NCBI RefSeq assembly: GCF_900110205.1
Contig: NZ_FOCV01000016.1
Span: 1-64,000 of the forward strand
DNA length: 64,000 nt
Source: Rhizobium tibeticum
Lineage (GTDB): Bacteria; Pseudomonadota; Alphaproteobacteria; Rhizobiales; Rhizobiaceae
Reading direction: 5' to 3'
The notes beneath the pieces were generated by a model, which searched no databases, had not been told where the DNA came from, and saw only the letters and a list, made by a program, of their open reading frames with translations. Positions 8,033-15,598 of this stretch are shown here, in pieces; position 1 is the first letter of the stretch, and every line of letters begins with the position of its first letter. The position numbers and the translations under genes are program-made.

Positions 8033-9652
8033 ATGGCACGTCACTTTCTCGGAATCGATGTCGGCACCGGCAGCGCCCGCACGGGAGTTTTTAACGAGAG
8101 CGGTGATCTGCTGGCATCGGCAAAACAACCCATTGCCATCTGGCACGAGGCCGGCGGCGTCGTTGAGCAGTCGAGCGAGGATATCTGGCGGGCAGTTTCC
8201 AGCACTGTTCGCAAGGCGGTTGAGGATGCGGCGATCGATCCGGCCTCCATCGCCGGCATCGGCTTCGACGCCACCTGTTCGCTCGTTGCTCTCGGCGCGG
8301 ATTGGCGTCCGACCAGCGTCAGCGGTTCAGGCGATGCCAACAGGAACATCATCGTCTGGATGGATCACCGGGCCGTCGCCGAAGCCGACGAGATCAACGG
8401 CGGCGGGCACGCGGTTCTGCGCTATGTCGGTGGCCGCATCTCGCCCGAGATGGAAACGCCGAAGCTCCTGTGGCTGAAGAGGCACCTGCCCCGGCAATAC
8501 CGGGCAGCGGCCCACTTCTTCGACCTCTCCGACTATTTGACATGGCGCGCCACGGGAAGCCAGGCGCGATCAGTCTGCACGGTGACGTGCAAGTGGACCT
8601 ATCTCGCCCATGAGGGGCGCTGGGACGCCGACTATTTTCGGGCCATTGGCCTTGAGGACCTCACTGTTGAGGGTTTCAAGCGGATTGGCAACGAGATTGT
8701 CGCTCCGGGAACGGCACTTGGCACTGGGCTTTCCGCCCAAGCGGCCGCCGATCTCGGCCTGTTGGTCGGCACGCCTGTTGGTGCTGCCCTCATCGATGCG
8801 CACGCGGGCGGCATCGGAACACTTGGCGCAGTTGAAGCTGGAACGTCGGGTGGCGCCGACATCGCCCGCCGCCTGGCCTATATTTTCGGAACCTCGGCCT
8901 GCTCGATGGCGACGACGCAGCAACCAACTTTTGTCGACGGCGTCTGGGGGCCCTATTTCTCAGCGATGGTCCCGGGCCTGTGGCTGAACGAAGGTGGGCA
9001 GTCGGCGGCAGGCGCGGCAATCGACCATCTGGTGCGTATGCATCCGGCATCCGGCGAAATCGAGGCGCGTGCAAAGGCAGAGGGTCTGTCACTCGTCGGC
9101 TATCTGGAGCGGGCAGCTGCTTGTGCCGGCGACACTGCCGCCGATCTGGCCAACGGTATCGTCGTGGTGCCGGAGTTCCTCGGCAATCGCGCGCCCTTTG
9201 CAGATCCGGATGCACGCGCACTGATCGCCGGACTGACCCTTGACGAAAACGAGGAGTCGCTTGTTTCGCTTTATGTGGCGGGGCTTGCCGGTCTCGGCTA
9301 CGGTCTGCGGCAGTTGCTCGACGCATTGGCTGGCAAAGCGATCGACATCGACCTAATCGTGGCCAGCGGCGGGGCGGCAAACAGTCCCCTCGTCCTGCAG
9401 ATGATCGCCGATACGACGGCGAGGCAGGTCGCCAGCGTATCCAGCCCGGAGCCGGTGCTGCTTGGCGCTGCGATGCTCGGAGCCGTCGCCGGTGGCTGTC
9501 ACGCCGACATTTCCAGCGCAATGAGTGTCATGTCGCGCATCGCCAGGGTCTATCGCCCAGCCTCGGGTGCGATGCGCGAAAGACATGGTCGTCGGTATGC
9601 GGCCTTCAAGCTGCTTCAGGAAACCGGTCGAAAGCTTCGCGACATGATCTGA
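8033..9652 (+). CDS. FGGY pentulose kinase (D-ribulokinase)
   Basis: The 539-residue kinase is of FGGY type and matches the roughly 540-residue pentulose-kinase subgroup (TIGR01315-like, relatives of eukaryotic FGGY/YDR109C D-ribulose kinases). The first domain begins FLGIDVGTGSARTGVF; FDATCSLVAL and IIVWMDHRA follow, and the second domain shows YIFGTSACSM, LNEGGQSAAGAAIDHL and the ATP-binding ASGGAANSPLVLQM. It phosphorylates D-ribulose made by the preceding dehydrogenase to D-ribulose 5-phosphate. The ATG at 8033 lies two bases after the dehydrogenase stop, so translation is likely coupled. Confidence 0.88.
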   Translation: MARHFLGIDVGTGSARTGVFNESGDLLASAKQPIAIWHEAGGVVEQSSEDIWRAVSSTVRKAVEDAAIDPASIAGIGFDATCSLVALGADWRPTSVSGSGDANRNIIVWMDHRAVAEADEINGGGHAVLRYVGGRISPEMETPKLLWLKRHLPRQYRAAAHFFDLSDYLTWRATGSQARSVCTVTCKWTYLAHEGRWDADYFRAIGLEDLTVEGFKRIGNEIVAPGTALGTGLSAQAAADLGLLVGTPVGAALIDAHAGGIGTLGAVEAGTSGGADIARRLAYIFGTSACSMATTQQPTFVDGVWGPYFSAMVPGLWLNEGGQSAAGAAIDHLVRMHPASGEIEARAKAEGLSLVGYLERAAACAGDTAADLANGIVVVPEFLGNRAPFADPDARALIAGLTLDENEESLVSLYVAGLAGLGYGLRQLLDALAGKAIDIDLIVASGGAANSPLVLQMIADTTARQVASVSSPEPVLLGAAMLGAVAGGCHADISSAMSVMSRIARVYRPASGAMRERHGRRYAAFKLLQETGRKLRDMI

Positions 9653-9961
9653 CAAGGCTCTGTTCCACCTTCCGGTCGGATGTTGCGGCGTAGAAGGACA
9701 AAGCCGGTACGCCTGTGGCCAACGGCTCCAGGCAAGATCGATTGAACGCGGCACGACGGTGCTACTCGCCGGGCCCGATCGCACTCGAATGAGGACACTG
9801 GTTGGTGTCCAATCCATCCCGCGCTTCAGCTGCCTGTCGTGAATATAAGCGATCGGGCCGCGGTTGACTGTCACAACGGTCAGTCTGTTTACATCGTCGC
9901 GAAATAGGGATACTTTATATCCTTAATAGATGCTTTCGGGCGTCGAACCCGGACTGAATTG
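9653..9961. promoter_or_regulatory. Gene-free stretch with an Rrf2-type operator
   Basis: This 309-base gap shows no credible gene. Its one clear element is GGATA-CTTTA-TATCC at 9908-9922, a perfect 5-bp-arm dyad 39 bases before the Rrf2 start codon. The same GGATA-N5-TATCC dyad occurs twice at 13310-13343 before the AhpD-like gene, so it is probably the autoregulatory operator of the Rrf2 protein. The bases after the kinase stop show no convincing terminator. Confidence 0.6.
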
Positions 9962-10450
9962 ATGATCCTGAAAAGCCAAGTCGAATGGGCGCTGCATTGT
10001 TGCGCCATCCTTGCCGGTCTGCCTGAAGGCCGTTACCTGTCAACCAAGGCATTAGCGGAGTTCCACGGGCTTCCGAAGGAATATCTTTCTAAGGCGCTGC
10101 AGAGCCTTTCCCAAGCAGGTCTCGTTCATACGACGCTCGGTCCATCGGGCGGCTACCGATTGGCAAAGGCACCGGCCGAGCTGACCTTTCTTGACATCGT
10201 CGAGGCCGTTGAGGGTAAGGCGCGAACCTTTATCTGCAACAACATCAGAGCCAACAATCCCTGTCGGCCGCTTGGCTATTGCGAAAGCGGTCCTTGCGCC
10301 GTAGCAGGCATCATGTGGGAAGCCGACGAAGCGTGGCGGCAGAAGCTGCGCAGCGTCAGATTATCCGATCTGATAGAGACCCTATCCAAGGATATTCCCG
10401 CCGATCTTTGGAAGAGCAGCTTCGAATGGGTCCTAGAGCGAGCCGGATGA
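9962..10450 (+). CDS. Rrf2-family transcriptional regulator with Cys cluster
   Basis: The 162-residue protein shows the Rrf2 winged-helix pattern: STKALAEFHGLPKEYLSKAL, QSLSQAGLV, GPSGGYRLAK, then LDIVEAVEG. The C-terminal half holds Cys92, Cys101, Cys107 and Cys112. Iron-sulfur Rrf2 proteins such as IscR and NsrR usually have C-x5..8-C-x5..7-C, so Cys92-x8-Cys101-x5-Cys107 could hold a cluster or sense redox stress. The ATG at 9962 is preceded directly by an in-frame TTG that could also be used. The dyad at 9908-9922 suggests autoregulation. The last 18 bases overlap the end of the convergent MscS-like gene. Confidence 0.88.
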   Translation: MILKSQVEWALHCCAILAGLPEGRYLSTKALAEFHGLPKEYLSKALQSLSQAGLVHTTLGPSGGYRLAKAPAELTFLDIVEAVEGKARTFICNNIRANNPCRPLGYCESGPCAVAGIMWEADEAWRQKLRSVRLSDLIETLSKDIPADLWKSSFEWVLERAG

Positions 10451-11443
10451 GCGTAGCTTGACCTCGCCCGCGCCGGGCATTGCGTAGAGGTAGCTCTGGG
10501 GCGGCATTGCAAGGGATAGGCCGCTTTCCCGGCACTGACGATGGACAAGATCGATCACTTCGTTCCTCGCCGGCGTTCTATCTGCCGGACTGGTCACGCG
10601 AAACTGCAGCTCGGTCTCGATTGCGACAGCGTCGATCCCCTTGAGGGCGACGATCGGCGGTGGGTCTTGCACGATCCCTGTGCAGCCTTGCAGGGCGGTT
10701 CGCATCGCCTCCTCGACGAGTTGCGGCCTATGGCTTGCCGCGATGCGGACGAGCAGCGTGATCTGATGCGTCTCGTCGGGACGGCTGAGATTCGTCAGCC
10801 CCACTTTCGCCAGGGCGCTATTGGGTAAAACAACAACGTTATGAGCGCCGGTGAGCAGAAATGTGGAGCGCCAGTTGTTCTCGATGACACGTCCCTCGGT
10901 CCCATCGCCGAGCACGATCCAGTCGCCAATGACAAAAGGCCGCCCCAATGTCAGCGCGATGCCTGAGAAGACGTCGCCGAGCGTATTCTGCAGCGCAAGG
11001 CCGAAGATGATGGCGACCACGCCGGAGGTCGCGACCAGGGTGCCGATCGGCGCTTTGAAGACGAAGCCGAGGATGGACAAGGCCACTCCGAGATAGACAA
11101 CGGCAACGATCAGATCCTGCAGCAGCCGGGCTTCTCGCGGCCGGCGCTCCAGAACGATATAGATGCGCACGAAGCCGATCAGGGTCCATGCAAGGTGTGT
11201 CCACCATAAGACCCGGGCAGTGATGGACAGGAATGCCGTGGTGCCGGTCAGATGTGTCTCCTCGACGCGATGCGGCAGGATGCCAGCAAGGGCGAGGACA
11301 GCGGTCATGCATGCGAAAAACAGAATCTGAACGACCAGCCTGGCGGTCGGGCGGTCACGGCCCTGGAGATGCCATACGATAATGCCGGCAACACCCAGAA
11401 GATTGATCAGAACAAGCGGCAACGAGAGTTGTTCGTTGAACAT
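10433..11443 (-). CDS. MscS-family mechanosensitive channel
   Basis: The 336-residue inner-membrane protein has about four N-terminal membrane spans and then the MscS core. The pore-lining and beta-domain block reads VVAIIFGLALQNTLGDVFSG and then LTLGRPFVIGDWIVL, followed by NNWRSTFLLTGAHNVVVLPN, which is diagnostic of the family. The chosen start at 11443 has GGAG about nine bases before it; an upstream in-frame start at 11503 would add a poorly hydrophobic leader. It is the last gene of a leftward group (AhpD-like, NAD(P)H-binding, cupin, MscS), and its 3' end overlaps the rrf2 gene by 18 bases tail to tail. Confidence 0.9.
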   Translation of the reverse strand: MFNEQLSLPLVLINLLGVAGIIVWHLQGRDRPTARLVVQILFFACMTAVLALAGILPHRVEETHLTGTTAFLSITARVLWWTHLAWTLIGFVRIYIVLERRPREARLLQDLIVAVVYLGVALSILGFVFKAPIGTLVATSGVVAIIFGLALQNTLGDVFSGIALTLGRPFVIGDWIVLGDGTEGRVIENNWRSTFLLTGAHNVVVLPNSALAKVGLTNLSRPDETHQITLLVRIAASHRPQLVEEAMRTALQGCTGIVQDPPPIVALKGIDAVAIETELQFRVTSPADRTPARNEVIDLVHRQCRESGLSLAMPPQSYLYAMPGAGEVKLRSSGSL

Positions 11444-11518
11444 GGCAGGCTCCGATCGCGAGGTTGCGGCCCTGTGCGGAGGGGCCGTGTGCGCGATCAA
11501 CACCCGGCCCGCCCTGAC

Positions 11519-11938
11519 TTACTTCTTCAAGGGATAGGTCAGTTCCTTCTCGCCGGTGTCAACCACGAAGACCGCAAGCAGCTTTGCAGGCTTTGCCTTG
11601 CTGCCGTTTGCACTGACACCATGACGGTCGCCGGGCATCTCCGAAAAGCTCTCTCCAGCTTGATAGGTTTTCACCGGCCCGTCATTGACCTGGCTGCGGA
11701 TGGAGCCTTCCAGCACCGTTGCATAGATGAAGGCGGAATTCGGATGGGTGTGGCCCTCGGAAAAGCCACCTGGACCATATTCGACCAGAACACCCTTGAT
11801 GCTCTTGCCCGGAACGTTCGGCAGCGCGTGCTCATAGACGAGCGTGACCTTGGAAGCCTTGCCGCCGGCGTCATCGGCGAACGCTGCGTTGAATGATAGC
11901 GCTGCGAGGGCTGCTGCGACAAAGATCGACTTCATCAT
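11519..11938 (-). CDS. Secreted cupin-domain protein
   Basis: The 139-residue precursor begins MMKSIFVAAALAALSFNAAF, a signal peptide probably cleaved after AFA. The mature part is a single cupin: a metal-site motif around GGFSEGHTHPNSAFIYATVL and a second motif near GESFSEMPGDRHGVSAN, with HTH and a later His as candidate ligands. Small secreted cupins of this kind accompany stress-response genes in many proteobacteria; the reaction is unknown. The start at 11938 follows AAAGGAATCTCGAT, and the second ATG (11935) is also possible. Convergent genes and spacing suggest it belongs to the leftward operon starting at 13293. Confidence 0.82.
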   Translation of the reverse strand: MMKSIFVAAALAALSFNAAFADDAGGKASKVTLVYEHALPNVPGKSIKGVLVEYGPGGFSEGHTHPNSAFIYATVLEGSIRSQVNDGPVKTYQAGESFSEMPGDRHGVSANGSKAKPAKLLAVFVVDTGEKELTYPLKK

Positions 11939-12000
11939 ATCGAGATTCCTTTCATGGATTGGCCGCTGCGCCTTATGAATTATAGCGCAGCGGCACTCTG

Positions 12001-12753
12001 TTATTTCCGCGCGGAGGTTGCGAACCATTGCTCGAAGGTGATCCGTCCCAGGCGTGGGTTGTTGTCCGAGACCAGCGAACCATCCGCCAGCCGGGCGCCG
12101 AAGTAACGTGCCTCAGGATCCGGCTCGACCTTGCGGGCATCAGCCGTGGCCTTGAGGTAGCGAGCAACGAGTTCGTTGAGCCGGAAGCGCTCCGGGCCGG
12201 CGATCTCGATCGTGCCATTGACCGGTGGAGCGAGCGTAACGTCGGCCATGGCATCGGCGACGTCATCGGACGCGATCGGTTGCACATAGGCCGGTGACAG
12301 GTGAACCGTATCGCCGACCGTGCCGGATTGCGCGATGCCGCTCAAGAACTCCATGAACTGCGTCGAATGAACGATCGTGTAAGGAACGCCCGAGGCCTTG
12401 ATCAGCTTTTCCTGGGCTAGCTTGCCGCGGAAGTAGCCGCTCTCCTGCAGCCGTTCGGTTCCGACCACCGAAAGCGCGATATGGTGTTTGACGCCGGCGG
12501 ACTTCTCTGCCGCGAACAGATTGCGGCCCGAGGTTTCGAAGAATTCCAGCACCGCCTTGTCCTCGAAAGAGGGCGAGTTGGCGAGGTCGACAACGACCTC
12601 GGCGCCGGCGAGCGCCTCGGCCAGCCCTTCACCGGTGATCGTGTTGACGCCGGTATTCGGAGAGGCGGCAATCACCTCATGACCTTGCTTGCGCAGGCGT
12701 TCGACTGTCTTGGACCCAATAAGGCCGGTCCCGCCAATGATGACGATTTTCAT
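12001..12753 (-). CDS. NAD(P)H-binding protein (atypical SDR, NmrA-like)
   Basis: The 250-residue protein starts MKIVIIGGTGLIGSKTVERL, a dinucleotide-binding loop (GGTGLIG) of the extended/atypical SDR type. It continues with VVVDLANSPSFED, a FFETSGRNLFAAEKSAGVKH block and YTIVHSTQFMEF. These resemble NmrA-like and NAD(P)H-binding (SDR5a) proteins often annotated as epimerases. The classical YxxxK catalytic pair is not obvious, so it may be a redox sensor or quinone-reductase-like protein rather than an epimerase. It lies between the AhpD-like and cupin genes on the same strand and is probably controlled by the Rrf2 regulator through the operators at 13310-13343. Confidence 0.85.
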   Translation of the reverse strand: MKIVIIGGTGLIGSKTVERLRKQGHEVIAASPNTGVNTITGEGLAEALAGAEVVVDLANSPSFEDKAVLEFFETSGRNLFAAEKSAGVKHHIALSVVGTERLQESGYFRGKLAQEKLIKASGVPYTIVHSTQFMEFLSGIAQSGTVGDTVHLSPAYVQPIASDDVADAMADVTLAPPVNGTIEIAGPERFRLNELVARYLKATADARKVEPDPEARYFGARLADGSLVSDNNPRLGRITFEQWFATSARK

Positions 12754-12813
12754 CGGACTTCTCCCTTCAGGGCGGCCATCGGCCGCTGTGTTGATGGCTC
12801 TGAGGTCGTAAGC

Positions 12814-13293
12814 TTAGTTGAGGCCGGCCTTGTCGAGACCGTAGGCCTTGTCTGCGGAACCGGGGACTGCCTTGAACGCGATGCTGGCGCGGTTCCAGGC
12901 ATTGATCACCATGATCGAGAAGGTCAGGTCGGAAACTTCCTTCTCCGAGAGCTGGCCGCGGACGCGCTCGTAGAGTTCGTCGGGGATGCCGCCTTCGGGA
13001 AGGTTCGTGACTGCTTCGGTCCAGGCAAGTGAAGCCCGCTCGCGCGGGACAAAGAGGTTGGATTCATGCCAGATCGCCACGTGATAGAGGCGCAGTTCGC
13101 TCTCGCCGTGGATCTTGGCTTCCTTGACATGCATGTCGAGGCAGAAGCCGCAGCCATTAATCTGTGAAGCGCGGATGTTCACGAGGTCACGAATTTTCTG
13201 TTCGACGACGCTGTCCTTCAGGCCCATGCTGAGGTCTGAGAGCTTCTTGAAGAACTCGGGTGATTGCTGTGCGTAGTTGAGGCGCTGTGTCAT
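12814..13293 (-). CDS. Carboxymuconolactone decarboxylase/AhpD-family protein
   Basis: The 159-residue protein matches the CMD/AhpD fold. The block NIRASQINGCGFCLDMHVKEA contains the redox motif Cys48-Gly-Phe-Cys51 followed by His55, the arrangement of AhpD-type alkylhydroperoxidases rather than of true gamma-carboxymuconolactone decarboxylases. A peroxide- or electrophile-detoxifying role in the cytoplasm is likely. It is the first gene of the leftward operon, and its promoter region carries two GGATA-N5-TATCC dyads, the nearer ending 17 bases from the start codon. The Shine-Dalgarno is AGGAGAGAG. A divergent LysR gene begins 124 bases away. Confidence 0.9.
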   Translation of the reverse strand: MTQRLNYAQQSPEFFKKLSDLSMGLKDSVVEQKIRDLVNIRASQINGCGFCLDMHVKEAKIHGESELRLYHVAIWHESNLFVPRERASLAWTEAVTNLPEGGIPDELYERVRGQLSEKEVSDLTFSIMVINAWNRASIAFKAVPGSADKAYGLDKAGLN

Positions 13294-13309
13294 GTCTCTC
13301 TCCTATTAA

Positions 13310-13343
13310 GGATATGCTGTATCCTTATGGATATAAGATATCC
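13310..13343. promoter_or_regulatory. Tandem GGATA-N5-TATCC operators (Rrf2)
   Basis: Two perfect dyads, GGATA-TGCTG-TATCC at 13310-13324 and GGATA-TAAGA-TATCC at 13329-13343, lie between the AhpD-like gene (leftward) and the LysR gene (rightward). Their centres are 19 bases apart, nearly two helical turns, so both can be occupied on one face. The same dyad precedes the rrf2 gene at 9908-9922, which makes the Rrf2 protein the obvious candidate binder. Confidence 0.7.
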
Positions 13344-13417
13344 GTAATATCTGGACAGTAAAGCTCTTCCGACCTAAACTGCGACATAAGGCTTATGTCG
13401 AAACGTATGGGGGACAG

Positions 13418-14317
13418 ATGGACATCGTATCTGCGCTGAGAGCCTTTCTGCGCGTGGCAGAAACAGGCTCGTTTTCTGCAGCGGCAATCGATCTCGATCT
13501 CACACAGCCAGCAGTCTCCCGGCAGGTTTCCGCACTGGAAGGACATCTCAACACGCGCCTGCTGCATCGTACCACAAACGCGCTTGCCCTGACCGTCGAA
13601 GGTGAACAAATGATCGCGATGGCGCTGCGGGTGGTCGAGGCAGTGGACGCTCTTAACGAAGCCTCCTGCGTCGAGACAGCCATGGCGTCCGGCCGAGTGC
13701 GGCTTACCCTGCCCGCGCCTCTTGGTCTTTATGTCAGCGAGCGCCTCCCGGGACTGCTCGAACGCCATCCCGGACTGTCGGTCGAACTGATGTTCCGCGA
13801 GGAGCCGTCCGATTTGATCGGCGATGGCATCGATCTCGAAGTGCGGCTTGGCGCGGTGTCAGACAATACCTTGATGTGCCGGCGGATCGGCTGGACGACC
13901 GCCTTTCTCGTCGCGGCGCCCTGCTACCTGGAACGACACAGTATGCCCAAAACGCTGGATGATATTGGTGGCCATGAATGCATCTGCTACAGCCGCGCCG
14001 GAGATGGACGGTCGTGGTGGTTTTCCGATGGATCGGAGGAGATTTCCGTGCGCATCGCACCGCGTCTGGTGGCCAACAATGCCGTGGCGGTACATCGCGC
14101 AGTATTGACCGGGGGCGGTCTTGCCGTGCTTTCGCATCTCCTTGCCAGCCCAGACATCGAGGCTGGCAGGCTGATGAAGGTGATGCCAGAATTTCCGCCC
14201 GCGCGCCTGCCGATCAATGTCGTCTATCCGTCGCGCAAAAACCTGCCGTTGCGGGTCCGCACGGTCCTCGATTTCCTGGCACAGGTGGTCAGGGAGGACC
14301 CATTGATGGCATCCTAG
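13418..14317 (+). CDS. LysR-family transcriptional regulator
   Basis: The 299-residue protein has the LysR N-terminal HTH (FLRVAETGSFSAAAIDLDLT, then QPAVSRQVSALEGHLNTRLL) and a C-terminal substrate-binding domain (RVRLTLPAPLGLYVSERLPG onwards). The proline-rich end KNLPLRVRTVLDFLAQ is typical of the subgroup that includes CrgA-type regulators. It is transcribed divergently from the AhpD-like operon and shares the region with the GGATA-N5-TATCC sites, which may therefore affect it too. Its effector and targets cannot be told from the sequence; the adjacent hydroxyacid dehydrogenase, co-oriented 62 bases downstream, is a possibility. Confidence 0.9.
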   Translation: MDIVSALRAFLRVAETGSFSAAAIDLDLTQPAVSRQVSALEGHLNTRLLHRTTNALALTVEGEQMIAMALRVVEAVDALNEASCVETAMASGRVRLTLPAPLGLYVSERLPGLLERHPGLSVELMFREEPSDLIGDGIDLEVRLGAVSDNTLMCRRIGWTTAFLVAAPCYLERHSMPKTLDDIGGHECICYSRAGDGRSWWFSDGSEEISVRIAPRLVANNAVAVHRAVLTGGGLAVLSHLLASPDIEAGRLMKVMPEFPPARLPINVVYPSRKNLPLRVRTVLDFLAQVVREDPLMAS

Positions 14318-14379
14318 AGCACAAAGCGCTTGCTAAAATCTGCGCGCATTTTCATTCTGCGGGCAACTTGGGAGGAGCC

Positions 14380-15405
14380 ATGAAGCGCAACATTGTCCTT
14401 GTTGATCCGCTGCCGCGGACGCTCGATCTCATCATGACGCCGGATGTTCGCCGCCGTCTGGCACAGCTGGGAGAGGTCGTCGTTTGCGAAGATCGCCAGA
14501 TGCCGGCAGAACAGGTCGAAGCGCTGTTGCCGGACACGGTGCTGATTTTCGGCCAGACCGACATGCCGAAGGAGCGCCTGGATCGTGCGCCAAGGCTAAA
14601 GGCCATCATCAATGTCGAGTCGAACTTTCTGCCGAATATCGATTACCAGGCCTGTGTCGAGCGTGGTATCTGGGTGATCACACCGGCATCCGCCTTTGCG
14701 CCGCCCGTGGCCGAAGCCGCGCTTGGCATGGCGATTGATCTTGCCCGTGGCATCACCAAGGCGGATAGACAGTTCCGGGCCGGCGTCGAAGACTATGGCC
14801 TTGCCGGAAACGGCGAGACATTTCGTTTCGCCGGCGCACCGGTCGGCCTGATCGGTTTTGGAGATCTGGGGCGCCAGTTGCGGGATCTTATCCGGCCGTT
14901 TCGCAATAGCGTGCGCGTCTTTGATCCTTGGCTGCCGGCCGAGATCGTCGAGCGGCTCGACTGCATGCCGGCATCACTGGATGAAGTGCTTTGCGAAAGC
15001 CGCGTCGTCTTCGTCTTTGCCAGCGTAACCAGCGAGAACGAAGGGTTTATCGGCCGGCGTGAATTCGCAATGATGCAACCGGGCTCCGCCTTCCTGCTGA
15101 TGAGCCGTGCGGCCGTCGTCGATTTTCCTGCCATGCTCGAGGCAGTGAGATCTGGCCATATCCGCGCCGCGACGGATGTCTTTCCAGATGAGCCGGTCGC
15201 TCCCGACGATCCCGTCCGCAAGGTGGAGGGGTTGTTGCTATCTGCACATCGCACCGGCGGTACGAGAGATGCCTTCTACGCGCTCGGCTCGATGGCTGTC
15301 GCTGATGCGGAGCTGATAATGAAAGGCTTGCCGCCGCAGCTTTGCCGAAGGGCGGATCCGGCGACCGCAAGCCGGTTGCGTTCCAAGCCGGTCAGCGTTT
15401 CATGA
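14380..15405 (+). CDS. D-isomer-specific 2-hydroxyacid dehydrogenase
   Basis: The 341-residue protein has the D-2-hydroxyacid dehydrogenase plan. The NAD-binding loop is in PVGLIGFGDLGRQLRDLIRP. The catalytic Arg lies in LMSRAAVVD, the acidic partner in ATDVFPDEPV and the catalytic His in LLSAHRTGGT, so the usual Arg-Glu-His triad is intact. The substrate is not identifiable; the family covers glycerate, erythronate, lactate and phosphoglycerate dehydrogenases. The start at 14380 follows a strong GGGAGGAG site; the frame is open upstream only because it runs through the lysR gene out of phase. It follows lysR with a 62-base gap. Confidence 0.88.
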   Translation: MKRNIVLVDPLPRTLDLIMTPDVRRRLAQLGEVVVCEDRQMPAEQVEALLPDTVLIFGQTDMPKERLDRAPRLKAIINVESNFLPNIDYQACVERGIWVITPASAFAPPVAEAALGMAIDLARGITKADRQFRAGVEDYGLAGNGETFRFAGAPVGLIGFGDLGRQLRDLIRPFRNSVRVFDPWLPAEIVERLDCMPASLDEVLCESRVVFVFASVTSENEGFIGRREFAMMQPGSAFLLMSRAAVVDFPAMLEAVRSGHIRAATDVFPDEPVAPDDPVRKVEGLLLSAHRTGGTRDAFYALGSMAVADAELIMKGLPPQLCRRADPATASRLRSKPVSVS

Positions 15406-15598
15406 GCCGCGGGCCATTCGCAACGGCAGCGCCAACCCGTATCGGTCAGTTGATCGGTGAACTGGCCGCCCTTTTGCGAAGGGTCCCCTGGATGCCGCGG
15501 AAGCTCAGAAATTCCTCAATAAATTATCTTAAGGCTCTATCGCGCCGCAGGCGGTTAAAATGCTAGCCTGAGGCAAAAGAAGAATGCCGGAGGATAAA

